Shown: in pieces, positions 1 through 11,399 of the stretch
How positions within the stretch are numbered: the stretch's first letter is position 1
Layout of the letters: each line of letters begins with the position of its first letter
Assembly (NCBI GenBank): GCA_015680685.1
Contig: MNCI01002732.1
Location: 29,005 to 93,004 of the forward strand
Length of the DNA stretch: 64,000 nt
Direction: 5' to 3'
DNA from: Gnetum montanum
Lineage: Eukaryota; Streptophyta; Gnetopsida; Gnetales; Gnetaceae
Position numbers and translations under genes: made by a program
Notes under the pieces: generated by a model
Told to the model about the DNA's origin: nothing
The model's database searches: none
Seen by the model: only the letters and a program-made list of their open reading frames with translations

Positions 1-54
1 GGCCGCGATATTGCGTACGCGATATCGCGGCCTAGTGCAAGTCGCGTCTCATCA
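1..54 (-). mobile_element. Athila-like LTR fragment cut by the window edge
   Basis: The first 54 bases carry the palindromic GATATCGCGGCC words and the terminal ...CTCATCA seen at the ends of the other LTRs of this family. Directly after it, from base 55, comes gag-like sequence (ATCCCTTAGGATGTTCAT) that is continuous in the related element near 12068. An LTR has therefore inserted into gag here. ATCCC at 55-59 is the likely right copy of the target duplication; the left copy lies outside the window. Confidence 0.6.
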
Positions 55-2648
55 ATCCCTTAGGATGTTCATATTGGTAGATCTCACACCCACCATCATC
101 ATCTGACTTAGTTTCCACAACTTCATCTATTGTAGCAATCTTGCCCTTACCACTTTGGTAGGCATGTTTAGCTTCTTTTTGCTTCCTATGATTATGATCA
201 CTACTCTACTTTCTTGGTTCTTCAGTGATTTTTAGAGTAGTTTGGAATTTTCATCCAAAAAATCCCACATTTTATTCACCTTGGTCGAAATTTTAGACAT
301 AGACTTTTGGATCAATAAGGTCTTTCTATTCACCACTGATGAGTGGCTAGGTACCCCTACACTCAACCATACGAATAGGAGTGTTCACGCATGATCCGAT
401 CGAACTCCGTAGATGGACTAGTTGTGGTATCTAGATAGTTACACGTTGATTGCAATTCACTGTCTTCCCACCCATACTAGAATTTGCTTTGTCATTTATG
501 ATTTAGTCCAGAGTGAGGTGAATGATGTGATCCTAAACTAGTGCTACTCCTAGAGACAATGGAAAATAATCTTGTTTTAAGCTAATAGGTAATGAGAATC
601 ACAATCTAAACTAGACTAAGTGTGATGAGCATCTATCCTAAATCATTTGTGCGCATCTTGGACCTTGTGTACTACTTCTAGGATTACCAAGCATATATTA
701 CTTGAGCACTCCTAAATACGCTATTGGTTACCAAGTAGTTATACTTAAATGTTCGTAATTAAGTCGTACTCATTCTGAATTTAACAACAGGAATAGTAAA
801 TGACAGTAAATAAATATTAATTAAGAAAATAATAAATAACAATAATAATTAAACAATTAAACAATTAAACTAAGTGGATGCTGCAATGATGAAGTAATCT
901 CGATCCTTATTGCCAGTCATGTGCGTGTCCAAGTACGTCACACTCGAATAAAGGTTCCATACAATTACAATCATCACACTATAGGCATGCACTGGGGAAA
1001 GAATGGAAATTAACTAAAATTGATAAAAAAGACTCTATTTCTACACTTACTCTTAATTGACTCCCTTTCCTGTGTGCCCAAATGTGTATTTATAGGCTTA
1101 CATAGGAATCACGATATGGTGTATCTGATATTGTTATCTAGGCCGTGATATCGCATACTTGATATCACAAATCCAATATCAGAGCCTAGCAATTTATGAT
1201 TCATCAACCACTCATCAAGAGGTGATTCTTCCTCACTATCATGAAACAAACTTCCCTCTTTCTGATGGAAGGGTCCCTATTGTATTTCTTCACACGTTCA
1301 TATTTCCTCAAATCTTCTTCTTCTTTCACTACCTACTCAATTAGCCTTTGGATTTGATGGGCTCAAAGTTTTGATAGTCTCCCTTGGCATAATCTCCAAG
1401 AGTTCTCCTCATTTCCAACCTAAGTCCATCAATGATATGGCGAAGTTGTTCCTGCTAAGAATAACCATGGCTAGGGCATCAGTGTATGAGAGAATAGTAT
1501 CTACCCATGGTGGCATCCAAGGGTTCATATTTTCCTTGCTTCCATCCTTGGATTTGCCTTTTTAGATTAGATGCTATGGAGTACATCTAATACTTACCAT
1601 TAAATAGCTTTAGCATTGTACTCCACCTATAGATGGATTTTGGCTCCAAGGATTGATACCAAGTTTCTGCTTCCTTGATGAGTATCACGAGAAATAGCTT
1701 TAATTTCTACTAATCATTTTAAATGTTTTATAAGGCACATGCATCATGAAAAGATTGATGATGTGTTTGTGGATCAGAGTTATATCCCCCCTTAAATCTG
1801 GGGATATTGTTCATATCAAGTCATCTGATCCAACTATCTTTAACATCCCTTTTTTACAACCTTTGCAATATTTAGCATGCTTCGGGTTGCTAGCAAAGGC
1901 TCATCATCATCATTATTTAATTATTACCAATGATGTCCTATGTTACCCCTTCATTCATTATGGGCTCAACGATCATCATTGTTGTCCCACTGTTCATCTC
2001 CATCACGATTGTTCCTTCTATGACACTTTTCAAAACTAGAAGAGGAAGAAGAAAAATGTGCAGATGAAGAGGGTGAAGAGGGAGGAAAAGTGCCACCACC
2101 ATGATGTTTTCTAATTCTCCTTTGGTTGTCATGACCACATTCGTTAGTTTTCTTATCGTCTTGATGCATGTCTAGGCCCTTGCTTTGATTGCCATCTTTT
2201 TCTAAATCTAGTTTGTTGATAGTAGAATGTAGATTCAGAGCCACACCCACATCACCACTAATAAGGGATGGAGAATTTTCATGTTGAAATCCCCTAGAGG
2301 GGGGATCCTCATTGTTGTGTTAGTTCAGCAAGAACAAGTGATTGGTAAACCATTTTCCCTTCACAACCTCATGATGCCTCTCTTGGTGCCAATCTCTCAT
2401 GCATTGTGTTTCAGTGGGATGGTAGTCTCGGTAGTCGTAATCATGCACAACGTAATCCTTTTGAAGATCAAGAGCATCAATTGATTGGGAGGCATTACAA
2501 TGTTTCCTTCCATGTCACGCCATTGTAGTTGCTCATCCTGATGTAGGATGAAGGTGAAATCATGCACATACTCATCTAGATGAGTATATACCACCTTGCA
2601 TTCTTGAGGGACTAGTGGTTTAGCATCATCATGCTTGCAAGAAGACAT
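55..2648 (-). pseudogene. Athila-like gag remnant of the left-truncated element
   Basis: Capsid-type gag of a minus-strand Athila-like retrotransposon, now non-functional. The start is placed at the ATG complementary to 2646-2648, because the protein then opens MSSCKHDD and continues through a stretch (HPDEY/HLDEY..., FILHQDE, DMEGNIV) matching the gag start of the 4885-14900 element. The downstream part (55-331 and 1212-2000) matches that element's gag near 12060-13000. The frame is broken by several stops and by a solo LTR at 337-1206. Pol would lie left of the window. It sits just inside the primer site and 5' LTR, as expected for gag. Confidence 0.7.
337..1206 (-). mobile_element. Solo LTR of the Athila-like family
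   Basis: An 870-bp LTR begins TGATGAG and ends GATTCATCA, and is flanked by a perfect 5-bp duplication ACCAC (332-336 and 1207-1211). No internal sequence accompanies it: the flanks are gag that closes up when the LTR and one ACCAC are removed. Read on the minus strand it has GATATC words in U3 and a TATA box (plus-strand TATTTATA near 1087). This is a classic product of LTR-LTR recombination after insertion. Confidence 0.9.
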
Positions 2649-2782
2649 TTTGCAAGATAAATAAAATATTAGTATTTTTATGTAATTATATTTATTATGA
2701 GGATAATGTTGATCTTAGGGTTTGTCCAATGATGTTAATGATATTCACTAAACCTAGATAGTGCACATTTTAACAAAAAGAG

Positions 2783-2801
2783 TTCCTAGCAACGACACCA
2801 A
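2783..2801 (-). other. Primer binding site, tRNA-Asp type
   Basis: Immediately inside the 5' LTR the minus strand reads TTGGTGTCGTTGCTAGGAA. This matches the complement of the 3' end of plant tRNA-Asp, with five differences that are all transitions. tRNA-Asp priming is typical of the Athila group. The site fixes the orientation of the element (minus) and the inner end of its 5' LTR. Confidence 0.75.
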
Positions 2802-3745
2802 TGATGAGTAGTGAGAGGTACCCCTATGCCCAACCATATGAATCATGAAATGTTCATGCATGATTCAATCGAATTTCATGGACTCTACATCTTCTGGTAC
2901 ACTAGTCTTCTAAGAAGTTAACCTTTCCCTAAGAGTCATTTGTTGTCTTCCCAACTACACTTGTGATGCACAAGGGTATGGTTAAGTGTAATCAAGGTAT
3001 ATGATTTTTATTCTTTATGTTTTATGTTCCTAGTTCTTAAAGTATAGAAATGAAGTAATTTAATGATTAATTTAATTTAACTACTTAACTAATCTCTAAT
3101 TAGTCCTAACATAAGCATCTGGTCCCACTTTCTGTACACATCTTGAACCCATGTATCCACTGCTGGGTTACCAAGCACTATGCTATTAGGCAAACCAAGC
3201 AATAATGTTGCTTGGATTACCAAACAAATATGTGTTTATGCTCAAAGCGGTCGTACTTATGTATTTAATCTATTTAGCTAATTAATTAACTAATCACTTG
3301 AAGTCTAATTTAGCTTAATTACTTAGATAATTAATGAAAACAATAAATGCGTAAATAAATAATGAATCTATTCTAAGTGCTGCAAGGTTTGATCAAAAGG
3401 CTTGTCTTTATTACCGTTGACACTGGTGTGGTTTAGGTATAACAATGCTCGAATAAAGATCTGTATACTTTCTGACTCTTGCTACGGGCACTCAGAGAAA
3501 TATTTTAACTCTCAAATGGAAAAACTACAAGAGCTCTGCTATTACTATGACTTGACTCTTCATAAACATGGCTATTAGCTTGTATTTATAGTTTTTATTG
3601 CTAGGCTGCATTGACGGGGCCCCGTAGATGCAACAAATGCTACATCGACACAGGTTTGTCTACGAGGCAACATCATGTAAATAGGGCCTTGTCGATGAGG
3701 CCACGTCAACAAGGGCTTGTTGACATGACACTTTGATGCCCATCA
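2802..3745 (-). mobile_element. 5' LTR of the left-truncated Athila-like element
   Basis: Starts TGATGAG next to the PBS and shares with the other LTRs the TACCCCTATGCCCAACCATA block, the CCAAGCACTA block and a TATA box (plus-strand TATTTATAG near 3583). The outer end is placed at ...GATGCCCATCA; it is less certain because the U3 carries different repeated words (GTCGATGAGGCC-like) instead of GATATC. It is therefore a separate subfamily. The flank at 3746 cannot be checked for a target duplication, because the other end is outside the window. Confidence 0.65.
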
Positions 3746-4879
3746 AGAGCATAGATTGACAATAGATAGGCATAAGAATAACCTCTTAAAGGAAAGTCTT
3801 AAGAGGATTCAATGGATATGCAAAAGTTAAGCACCTAGTCAATGGATGAGAGAATAACTAACCTCTTTTCTACCACTAGATCAGTAGATGAGCCATAGTC
3901 TTACACCAAGTCAATGGATGAGAGAAAACCTAATGATGTTCTTTTAAGCATGATGAATGCCTCATTATTATTTATAAATTATTAAAAATAATAAAAAATA
4001 AAGTGTGATAAGGCCTTGGTTAGCTTTCATAGCTTTAGACTCATAGGTACTTAGCCTAGTACCAGCACCCTCTTTGCACTTGCTATGCAATTGTTATGTT
4101 GCTAGCCTAGGGGCATGTCCTAGGTAGACCTAACCTTTTCCTCAAAAAAGGCCTCCACTTAGTAAGCCAACATCAAACTAGGTAGGGTGATAACCTAGTT
4201 GGTTCAGTCATACTATTTCAACCTAACATGAGAATCCCTTTACCAAAAGGCATTGTGGAGGCATTGTTCTAGGCAAATAAATTTATGATTATGCAAACTA
4301 CTTTATGATTATGCAAACTAATCTCTCTAAAAAAGAAAGAGAGAAGTATCACATCTCATGTTATAACCCTTTTTAAAATATTAATAAAAAAAATCAAACT
4401 TTTAAGATACAAAGACATGACAACTCTATGGAATCTTAAGGTAAGTAAGTTTCTATTGAGAGGGAGGGTGTCATAACCCAAAAGAATGACCAAAAGTATA
4501 TTGTAAGATATATAGCCACTATAATACTATATAATAATTATAGAAAAATATAATGATGCCTCAAGTATGACCTGAATTAGCAACCTTTTGTCAAAAATAA
4601 AATAAAATAATGAGCTAATAACTTGAGCCATCTAGCTCTTCCAAGACACTTATGTTTAAACATGCATACTATAAAGATAACATTTTGGTGATGATAATAC
4701 TTTTTCATAATTTAAAATGCTAATTCTTATATTACATCATATGTTCAAAGCATTTTCAAAGGTAGATTAGCATGAGACTTTCTATTTCTTTGATAGGTTA
4801 ATGAAATATCAAATCCCATATGTTAGCCAATGTAAGGCTCATACAATGTTTTGCCATGATACATCGACATACATGTTGC
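3746..4879. other. Unclassified non-coding stretch
   Basis: About 1.1 kb without a supportable gene. It contains a perfect 20-bp tandem pair (CTTTATGATTATGCAAACTA, near 4281-4321) and otherwise AT-rich sequence with no retrotransposon domain that I can read in any frame. Confidence 0.5.
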
Positions 4880-4884
4880 CTTAG

Positions 4885-5793
4885 TGATGAGTGGCAAGGT
4901 ACCCCTATGCCCAACCATACGAATCATAGGCATTCATGTGTGATTTGGTCGAATTCCGCAGACTAGAATTACTAAGTACGCTAGAGCTAAATAGTGTGTG
5001 CATGTTGTCCATTCGTTGTCTTCCCAGTTCCACTTGTGGAATGCAATTGTATGGTTAAGTGTGACTAAGGCATAAGATTTTTATTATTTTGTGTTTTTAT
5101 GAAATTACTCACCTAGAACAAAGATGAGAGTAAAAGTAAGAGTGATTAATTGCTAAGTAGACTATGGTCTAATCTAGCTTAATGCAAGTAACTGTTCCCA
5201 CTTCCCAGGCACATCTTGAACTTAGTGTAAACACTGTTGGATTGTCAAACACTAATCATTTCTAAGCTACCAAGTGTCACACGTATGTTGGAAGGGGTCG
5301 TGATTATGTATTTTAATGAATTATTTGATTAATCAAAATTAATTACTGTATCAATAACATGAATGTAAATTGCATGAAATCACAATGTGTAAATGCATAA
5401 GAAAGAAAGTCTCAAGTGCTGCAAGGAATGGATCAAACAATTCATCTTTATTGCCAATACACTAGTGTGTTCAGGTACATCAATGCTTGAATAAAGATCC
5501 TTTCATACTTAGACATCCTACTATGGGCACTTGGAAAGTATTTTAACTTTCAAATGAACAAATTGCAAGAGTTTCACTACTTGATTGCCAAAAACTTACT
5601 CCTAATTGTGCGCTTGGGCACTATATTTATAGACCCAGGATTAACCTTACAATATCGAATGTACAATATCACATCTTGGGTCATGATATCGCATACCTGA
5701 TATTGTGTACCCAATATCACGGCCACCTTGATATCGTGTACCCGATATCGCGGCCACCCCGATATCGGAGCATATGAAAAACATGATTTATCG
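4885..5793 (-). repeat. 3' LTR of the complete Athila-like element
   Basis: 909 bp. Its right edge reads TTTATCG where the partner LTR reads TTTATCA, so the terminal dinucleotide of the element has mutated. The U3 (plus 5655-5770) holds about seven GATATC-type words, more than the 5' LTR. The TATA box lies at 5624-5631 on the minus strand. Confidence 0.9.
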
Positions 5794-5801
5794 TACCCCC
5801 A
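5794..5801 (-). other. Polypurine tract
   Basis: The minus strand reads GTGGGGGTA directly before the 3' LTR, where second-strand synthesis would be primed. The same tract adjoins the LTR at 17937-18796 (plus-strand TACCCCC at 18797-18803), which fixes the orientation of both elements. Confidence 0.75.
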
Positions 5802-7930
5802 CGACTGAATGAAAACTCATCCTTGAGTACAGAAGAAGAGGAGCAAGTTATTTACAAAATATATTAGGGGGTGTGGACTTATTTGCCTAAGATGCAGAGT
5901 GACACAGAGAAAATAGACAAATACAGAAGTGCCCAAGCATATAATATTACAATTGTGTACATAATTGGGTGTTCATGACAATAGGAAAGAACACTAATGG
6001 ATCCAAAGGACATTCAACCCCTCTTGGCAATAGAAGAATGAGGGAGAGGTAGAAGAGATGTAGCAGTCATGAACAATCTCTTGCGAGTGATATGGTTGCA
6101 TCCACCTTGGTGAAGACAGTCCTACTTCTAGTCCACACTTCCCACTGCAATCACAACAAAACCAAGGATTAGTACATACAGTGTAATAGATAACGACTGA
6201 ATACCTTGTCTCGTCAGTGATTTTAACTAGTCGAGTTGTGATTGTGATAGATTAGTTGCTTGATATTGTTAGTGGAAATACTGACGAATGGGTTAGGTAA
6301 AAGAAGCGATCCATATAATTTAGAAAAAGCTTAACACAAGGAATACTAGAAAGAGGGTATTTACAATAATAAAAAGGATTTCATTAAAAATAGTTGTGAA
6401 GGTACATATAATTGGATGACTTGGATGGAGTAAATAAAAAGAATTTAATTGTAATAATGTTTAAGGGTAAAGAACTTAACTTAACCAAATCAAAAGATAT
6501 GCAAGTGGGTCCTCCCCAAAGCAGGCACAAGCCTTTTATGCCCTTGCATAACTTGAAACCAAGGAGTCCGTGGGCTCCATGGATGATTAATGATTACAAG
6601 AAGTTAAGTACAAATTCCAAAAAGTAACTAACTGAGAAACCTAACACATCAAACTAGAACATTGAATCAAAACATGAAACCAGTAGTGAGGTGAGGCATG
6701 AAAAGCATAGATAGATGATAGAGAGAGTGGAATGGAGTTCCTAATTATGGTCACATGTAGTCCCTTATGGAGTTTGTGATTAAATGACTTGGTAGGATCC
6801 ATCCTCAGCCCAGATCAAAACCAATCACTTTTAGTGACTTCACATCAACATTTTAAGGCTAGTCCATCCCCTGAGACACAAGAATGCTTCGAAAAAACAA
6901 CCACCATTCCAAATTGGAGTGAAGGTAGGAAGTGAGAAAGGGCCTTAGTTAGAGGAGAGAAGACAAGTCTCATAACTATTGCTTGTAGCCCTTTTATTTG
7001 GTCTAAGGTGTGTGCTTTGAATTCCCATGTTTTTTTCTTGAATGTGAACCACACCATGCAAAGAACCAGGTGTTTTTTGCATTTATGTTATCCAAGGGGT
7101 GTGCTCTCAATCCTCATCTTTTTTTTCTATGATGAGGACCACACCATGCAAGGACTTATTTGACTTTCTATTGTGAAATGACGTAGAATGGTGAGAAGCT
7201 TACGAGAACACTCTTGCACACAAGAAAATAGAAAAGCACAAAGAATACTTCATTCCTTTGAAGCCACACCCTATCCAAACCTTTGATTCCTTCCCAATTC
7301 TAGAAACTACACAAGTCACTAATTTATTAAAGTTGCATTAATGAAGAAGAGACTGCATGCTTCCAAAACAAGGAAAACCATAGAGTATGTGGATTGATGG
7401 ATGATGTGGATTCACTGCCCGTTACATGAAAAGAAACCATGTCCCAGTTATCAGTAATGACATTCAAAGTCCGAAACCAAACATCAACAATCAAATTACA
7501 AATGAAGCATACCACCATCAAGTAGTGCATTACCATTGTACATGCCATCTTATTAGCAAAAAAATAAAATAAAATAGAGAAACACATCAAACACAAGAAA
7601 ACATAATCATAAAACAAAGTAAAAGAGTAGACAATAGATATTGAATATATTAACAATTGTGTAAAATGAAAAGTAATAGAAGATCAATAACCTTAAAAAC
7701 ACAAATATGTAAAATAAAGATGTAAAACAAAGAAGATGAAAACAAAAAGTTGTAAAATCAAAAATGTGTAAAAAAAAGGTTAAAAACTAAGGAACCACAT
7801 AGAGTGTTAGTATGATTGGCCATCTCCCCTATGACTAAGTTGGAAGGGAGAGATTTGAAAGATTGAGCATGGATGTCCATCTGGCAAGGTGTTTGTTGAG
7901 TTGGTTGGCTTGAGCTCATGGAAAGGTTTT
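5802..7930 (-). other. 3' untranslated region of the Athila-like element
   Basis: About 2.1 kb between integrase and the PPT. It is conserved as a block in the element at 17937-21800 (18804-20709), including a twofold direct repeat at 7006-7160 in which a phrase with CACACCATGCAA recurs. A 109-codon minus-strand frame (7327-7656) starts in a hydrophobic run, but the matching stretch near 20300-20550 is not open, so I treat it as non-coding. Athila elements often carry an env-like frame here; I cannot identify one. Confidence 0.6.
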
Positions 7931-7934
7931 ATTT

Positions 7935-9240
7935 GTTGAATGTTGACTAATTATTTCTTATTTGGGCTATCAGGTTTGTAGATGATCATGGCCCCAAATG
8001 GAAAAGTCTCATCAATGATGTAAGGTCCTTTCCACAATGTTTGAAATTTGGTTCGTTGGGGTACATGTGTAGGATTCCAATAGAGAAACTTGTCTCTTGG
8101 TTAAAACTTGACTTTTCTTATTTTGAGGTCATGGTGTTTCTTGTTGAATGCCTTATGTGTTTCGTTGGATGATAGGACCATTAATCAATTTTTATCTAGC
8201 AAGGTAAGGTTCATCAATCATTCTTTCTATGCTAGACTTATATTTAGGTCAAGGTCATAGGATGTAGAGAGTGTATAGAGCTTGGATTGGATGGTAGTGT
8301 TGGTAGTTTTCTATACACAAGCTCATAGGGAGAATAACCTATGGGAAGCTTCCATGTGGAGTGATAGGCCCAAAGAGCATAATTTAATTTAGTGCTTCAG
8401 TCCCTTCGGTATTTGCTAGTGGTACATGTTAGGATTTTTGTAATCTCTTGATTAGTGACCTTAGCTTGACCATTGGCTTGGGGGTGATATGGTGTTGTGA
8501 GTTTATGTTCAACCCCCAAGCATTGCATCAGTTTTCGAAAAGTGGCATCTATAAAGTGAGTTCCATTATCATAAATTAATGCATGAGGCAGACCAAACTT
8601 GTTTATGATGTTTTGTTGTACAAATCAAGTAGTAGTGGTGGATGTATGGTCGGTAACGGCTATGCTTCTGCCCACTTGGTACAATAGTCAACTGTGACTA
8701 TTATATATGCCTTTTTATTTGATAAAGGTGCAATGGAACCCATAAAGCCAATGCCGCAAATATTGAATGGCTCAAGAGGTTGAATCCATTGCTGTGGCCC
8801 CTCCATTTGAGTTGTCATTCCACCATCCCTCTAGCAATGATCACAAGTGTGGATGAATTGATGTCATCCCTAAAAATTGTTGGCCAATAATACCCTACCA
8901 TGAAGATTTTTATGGCAGTGCATCTCACAACATAATGGCCCCCACAAGAACCTTTGTGAGCATCTTGGAGAATACGTCATTGATTCGTATTAGGAACACA
9001 CCAACGTACCAAACCATCGAAACAGACTTTGTAAAGGTTTCCATCAATCTCCATGAAATCCTTGACCAAGTGAAGAAACTATTATTTATTTCTAGTGTCC
9101 AACCCTTACGGTAGTTCTTACGTGAGAAAATAAGTGAGGATGGTATCATACCATTTTGGTTCATTAAACATTTGTGCATTAATAGCCCTTGCAAAGAGAG
9201 ATTCGTCAGGGAATTGGTTAGATAAAGAGCTCTCTTTCTC
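7935..9240 (-). pseudogene. Integrase remnant (Athila-like)
   Basis: In shifting frames the minus strand shows the end of the RNase H/integrase linker, a zinc-binding segment with YYWP, and the catalytic core opening (ICGIGFMGSIAP, IVTVDYCTKWAEA). The region carrying the second aspartate and the PYHPQ turn follows near 8520-8600. The C-terminal part reads GPYIIDETFPFGA near 8010-8030. Many stops and shifts make it inactive. It would have joined element cDNA to host DNA. Confidence 0.8.
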
Positions 9241-9384
9241 CTTGTCGTCCTATGTTAGTTGTGATAAGTGATCCATGACCACATTCTCCACACCTTTACG
9301 ATCTACCATTGTGAGATCAAATTCCTGCAAAATCACGAGCCACTGTATGACACGAGGGCTCATCATTGGTTTATTCATCAGAAA

Positions 9385-10760
9385 TTAAATGGCACTATGA
9401 TCTATGTGCACAAATACTTTGTAGCCAAGCACATGGTGCCTAAACTTCTCTAAGGCAAACACCATTGCCATCAACTCCTTTTCTGTGGTGGTGTAGTTTA
9501 GTTGTGCACCTGCAATGCTCCAGCTTACACAATGAATGTAATATGGACATTTTTGATTATCCATTTGCATAAGCACTTTCCCCAAATCATAATTTGATAC
9601 ATTGGTAATCACATGAAATGGTCTAGACCAATTTAATGCTTGAAGAATGGGGGTTTCAACAAGATTTTAGTTTAATTGCTGAAATGCTGCTTCACATGTA
9701 GGGGTCCAAACAAACAATGCATCTTTCTTTATCAATTCTACCAATGACTTGGTGATTTTGGAAAAATTCTCGATGAAGCGCTGATAGTAGCTAGTATGAC
9801 CAAGGAATGACCACACTTCTTTGACTATTTCGGGTTGATGGGTTATTCCTTGGATGACCCTTATTTTTTCAGGGTCCACCTCAATTCTTGCTTTTGAAAT
9901 GTGATGTCCCAAGACTATGCTTTCCTAGACCATAAGATGGCTCTTTTGCCAATTGAGCCAGAGGTTTTTTTCAACACATCTCTTCAACACCTACTCAAGA
10001 TGGTCTAGGGCTTGCTCGAATGTAGCTCTATAGGTAGAAAAATCATCCATGAAGAATTCTACCCCACTACCTATCTATTGTTGAAAAATGCTGAGAACTA
10101 ATCGTTGAAATGTGGCTGGGGCATTACATAGACCAAATGGTATCTGAGGGTAAGCAAAAGTTTCCTAAGGACTTGTGAAAGTTATCTTTGCCGAGTCCTC
10201 TAGTGTAATCCAGATTTGGTTATAGCCATTATAACTATCCAGAAAGCTGTAATAGTAGTGCTTAGAAATGGTGTCTAGCACTTGGTCGATGAAAGGTAAT
10301 GGAAAATGATCCTTGAAAGTTATCATGTTGAGCAGCTGAAAATCAATGCAAACTTACTGTTGCAGATGTCATTTTGGCTTAATGGTGGGGTTGGTGTATA
10401 TCCGATGCTGGCATATTCTTGGATCTATCCTAGTGAGTTCGAAATATGACCAAGTAAAGGTTGCCGACCACTTTTCCATAACTTTTATCAAATTTTTCTT
10501 CTATTTTGTAGCAAGCTTGGCATTAATAATAACTGACCTCCCATTTTTCAAAAATATGTACTCCATTCCAATCAATAGTGTCTTCAATTCAAAGGGCTCT
10601 TGTTTAAAATTGTCAGGAATTTTCGGCTCACCCGAATTGACATCATCATTTGCTCCTTCAAAGAGATGGTGATGAACTTATTCGAGCTTATCCATACTTG
10701 CAATATATTCATACATCAGGTCCTCAATAGGTTCCATGCATAATGTACTACTGTTAGAAT
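9385..10760 (-). pseudogene. Reverse transcriptase and RNase H remnant (Athila-like)
   Basis: RT motifs appear in order on the minus strand: VCIDFQLLN (near 10350), FPLPFIDQ, DSYNGYNQI, FGLCNAPATFQR, then the active-site FMDDFS (near 10040). The connection domain at 9667-9912 (GHHISKARIEVDPEKI, LGHTSYYQRFI) and RNase H at 9385-9612 (NYTTTEKEL, FALEKFRHHVLG) follow. Stops and frameshifts occur throughout. One acidic residue is missing from the RNase H opening, which reads SNYDLGKVL. Confidence 0.85.
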
Positions 10761-10999
10761 CAGCTGTCAGCCACTGGGTGCCTTCTTGTTTTGTGGTTGC
10801 TGCGTATATACATCTTTGGATCTTAGCTTTTGGTGCACATTGCTTGCATGCAGAGATAGATGTTTGCTTTACTGATCATAACTTTCGCACATAATGGCAC
10901 CCTGAATCACTATATGCAATACATGGAACTCTCTTCTTCTCGATCTTTCCAAATTCATTTTCTTTTGATATCTCTAAGGAAAGATTTCTAATGCCCATT

Positions 11000-11330
11000 T
11001 TGGCATCAGTAGTATTTAACCACATCCTTCCCATAATAATTGGAAAGTCCCTCTTATAGTTTTCTACTTTGATTACTAGGAAATTAGTGGGATATGACCA
11101 CCCACAAATGGTGGTGATGATGTCCTCAACCAGTCCTAATGGAACAGTGATGGACTAATCCACTAGTTCCAGCCAGATGTTACTCTTCTTCAAGGGAGGA
11201 AGGTTCCACATTGTGTACATCTCATGCGAGATCAAATTAACATTAGAACTAGAGTCAAGAAGAGCTTTACAAGGCTGATTCTCAACAATTTGCATGTAAA
11301 CTAGGGGACTCCCATGATCAGCTAATTTTC
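11000..11330 (-). pseudogene. Aspartic protease remnant (Athila-like)
   Basis: The minus strand reads KALLDSSSNVNLIS near 11230-11270, the position of the retroviral-type protease active site. The usual D-[ST]-G triad is D-S-S here, and the plus-strand copy near 63050 reads DLGS at the same place. A PIIMGRMWL segment follows, matching the ILGRPWL-type flap-end motif of related proteases. The copy is inactive on the visible residues. Confidence 0.75.
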
Positions 11331-11399
11331 TAAGTAGGTTACCAGCTCAAATCCAATCAGATATGACATGTGTTAGCATTACAATATGGATTCAAGAAG

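Noticed and set aside
7327-7656. 109-codon hydrophobic minus-strand frame after integrase, a possible env-like remnant
   Set aside because: The homologous block at 20300-20550 is not open, and no signal peptide plus ectodomain pattern is convincing. Kept as 3' UTR.
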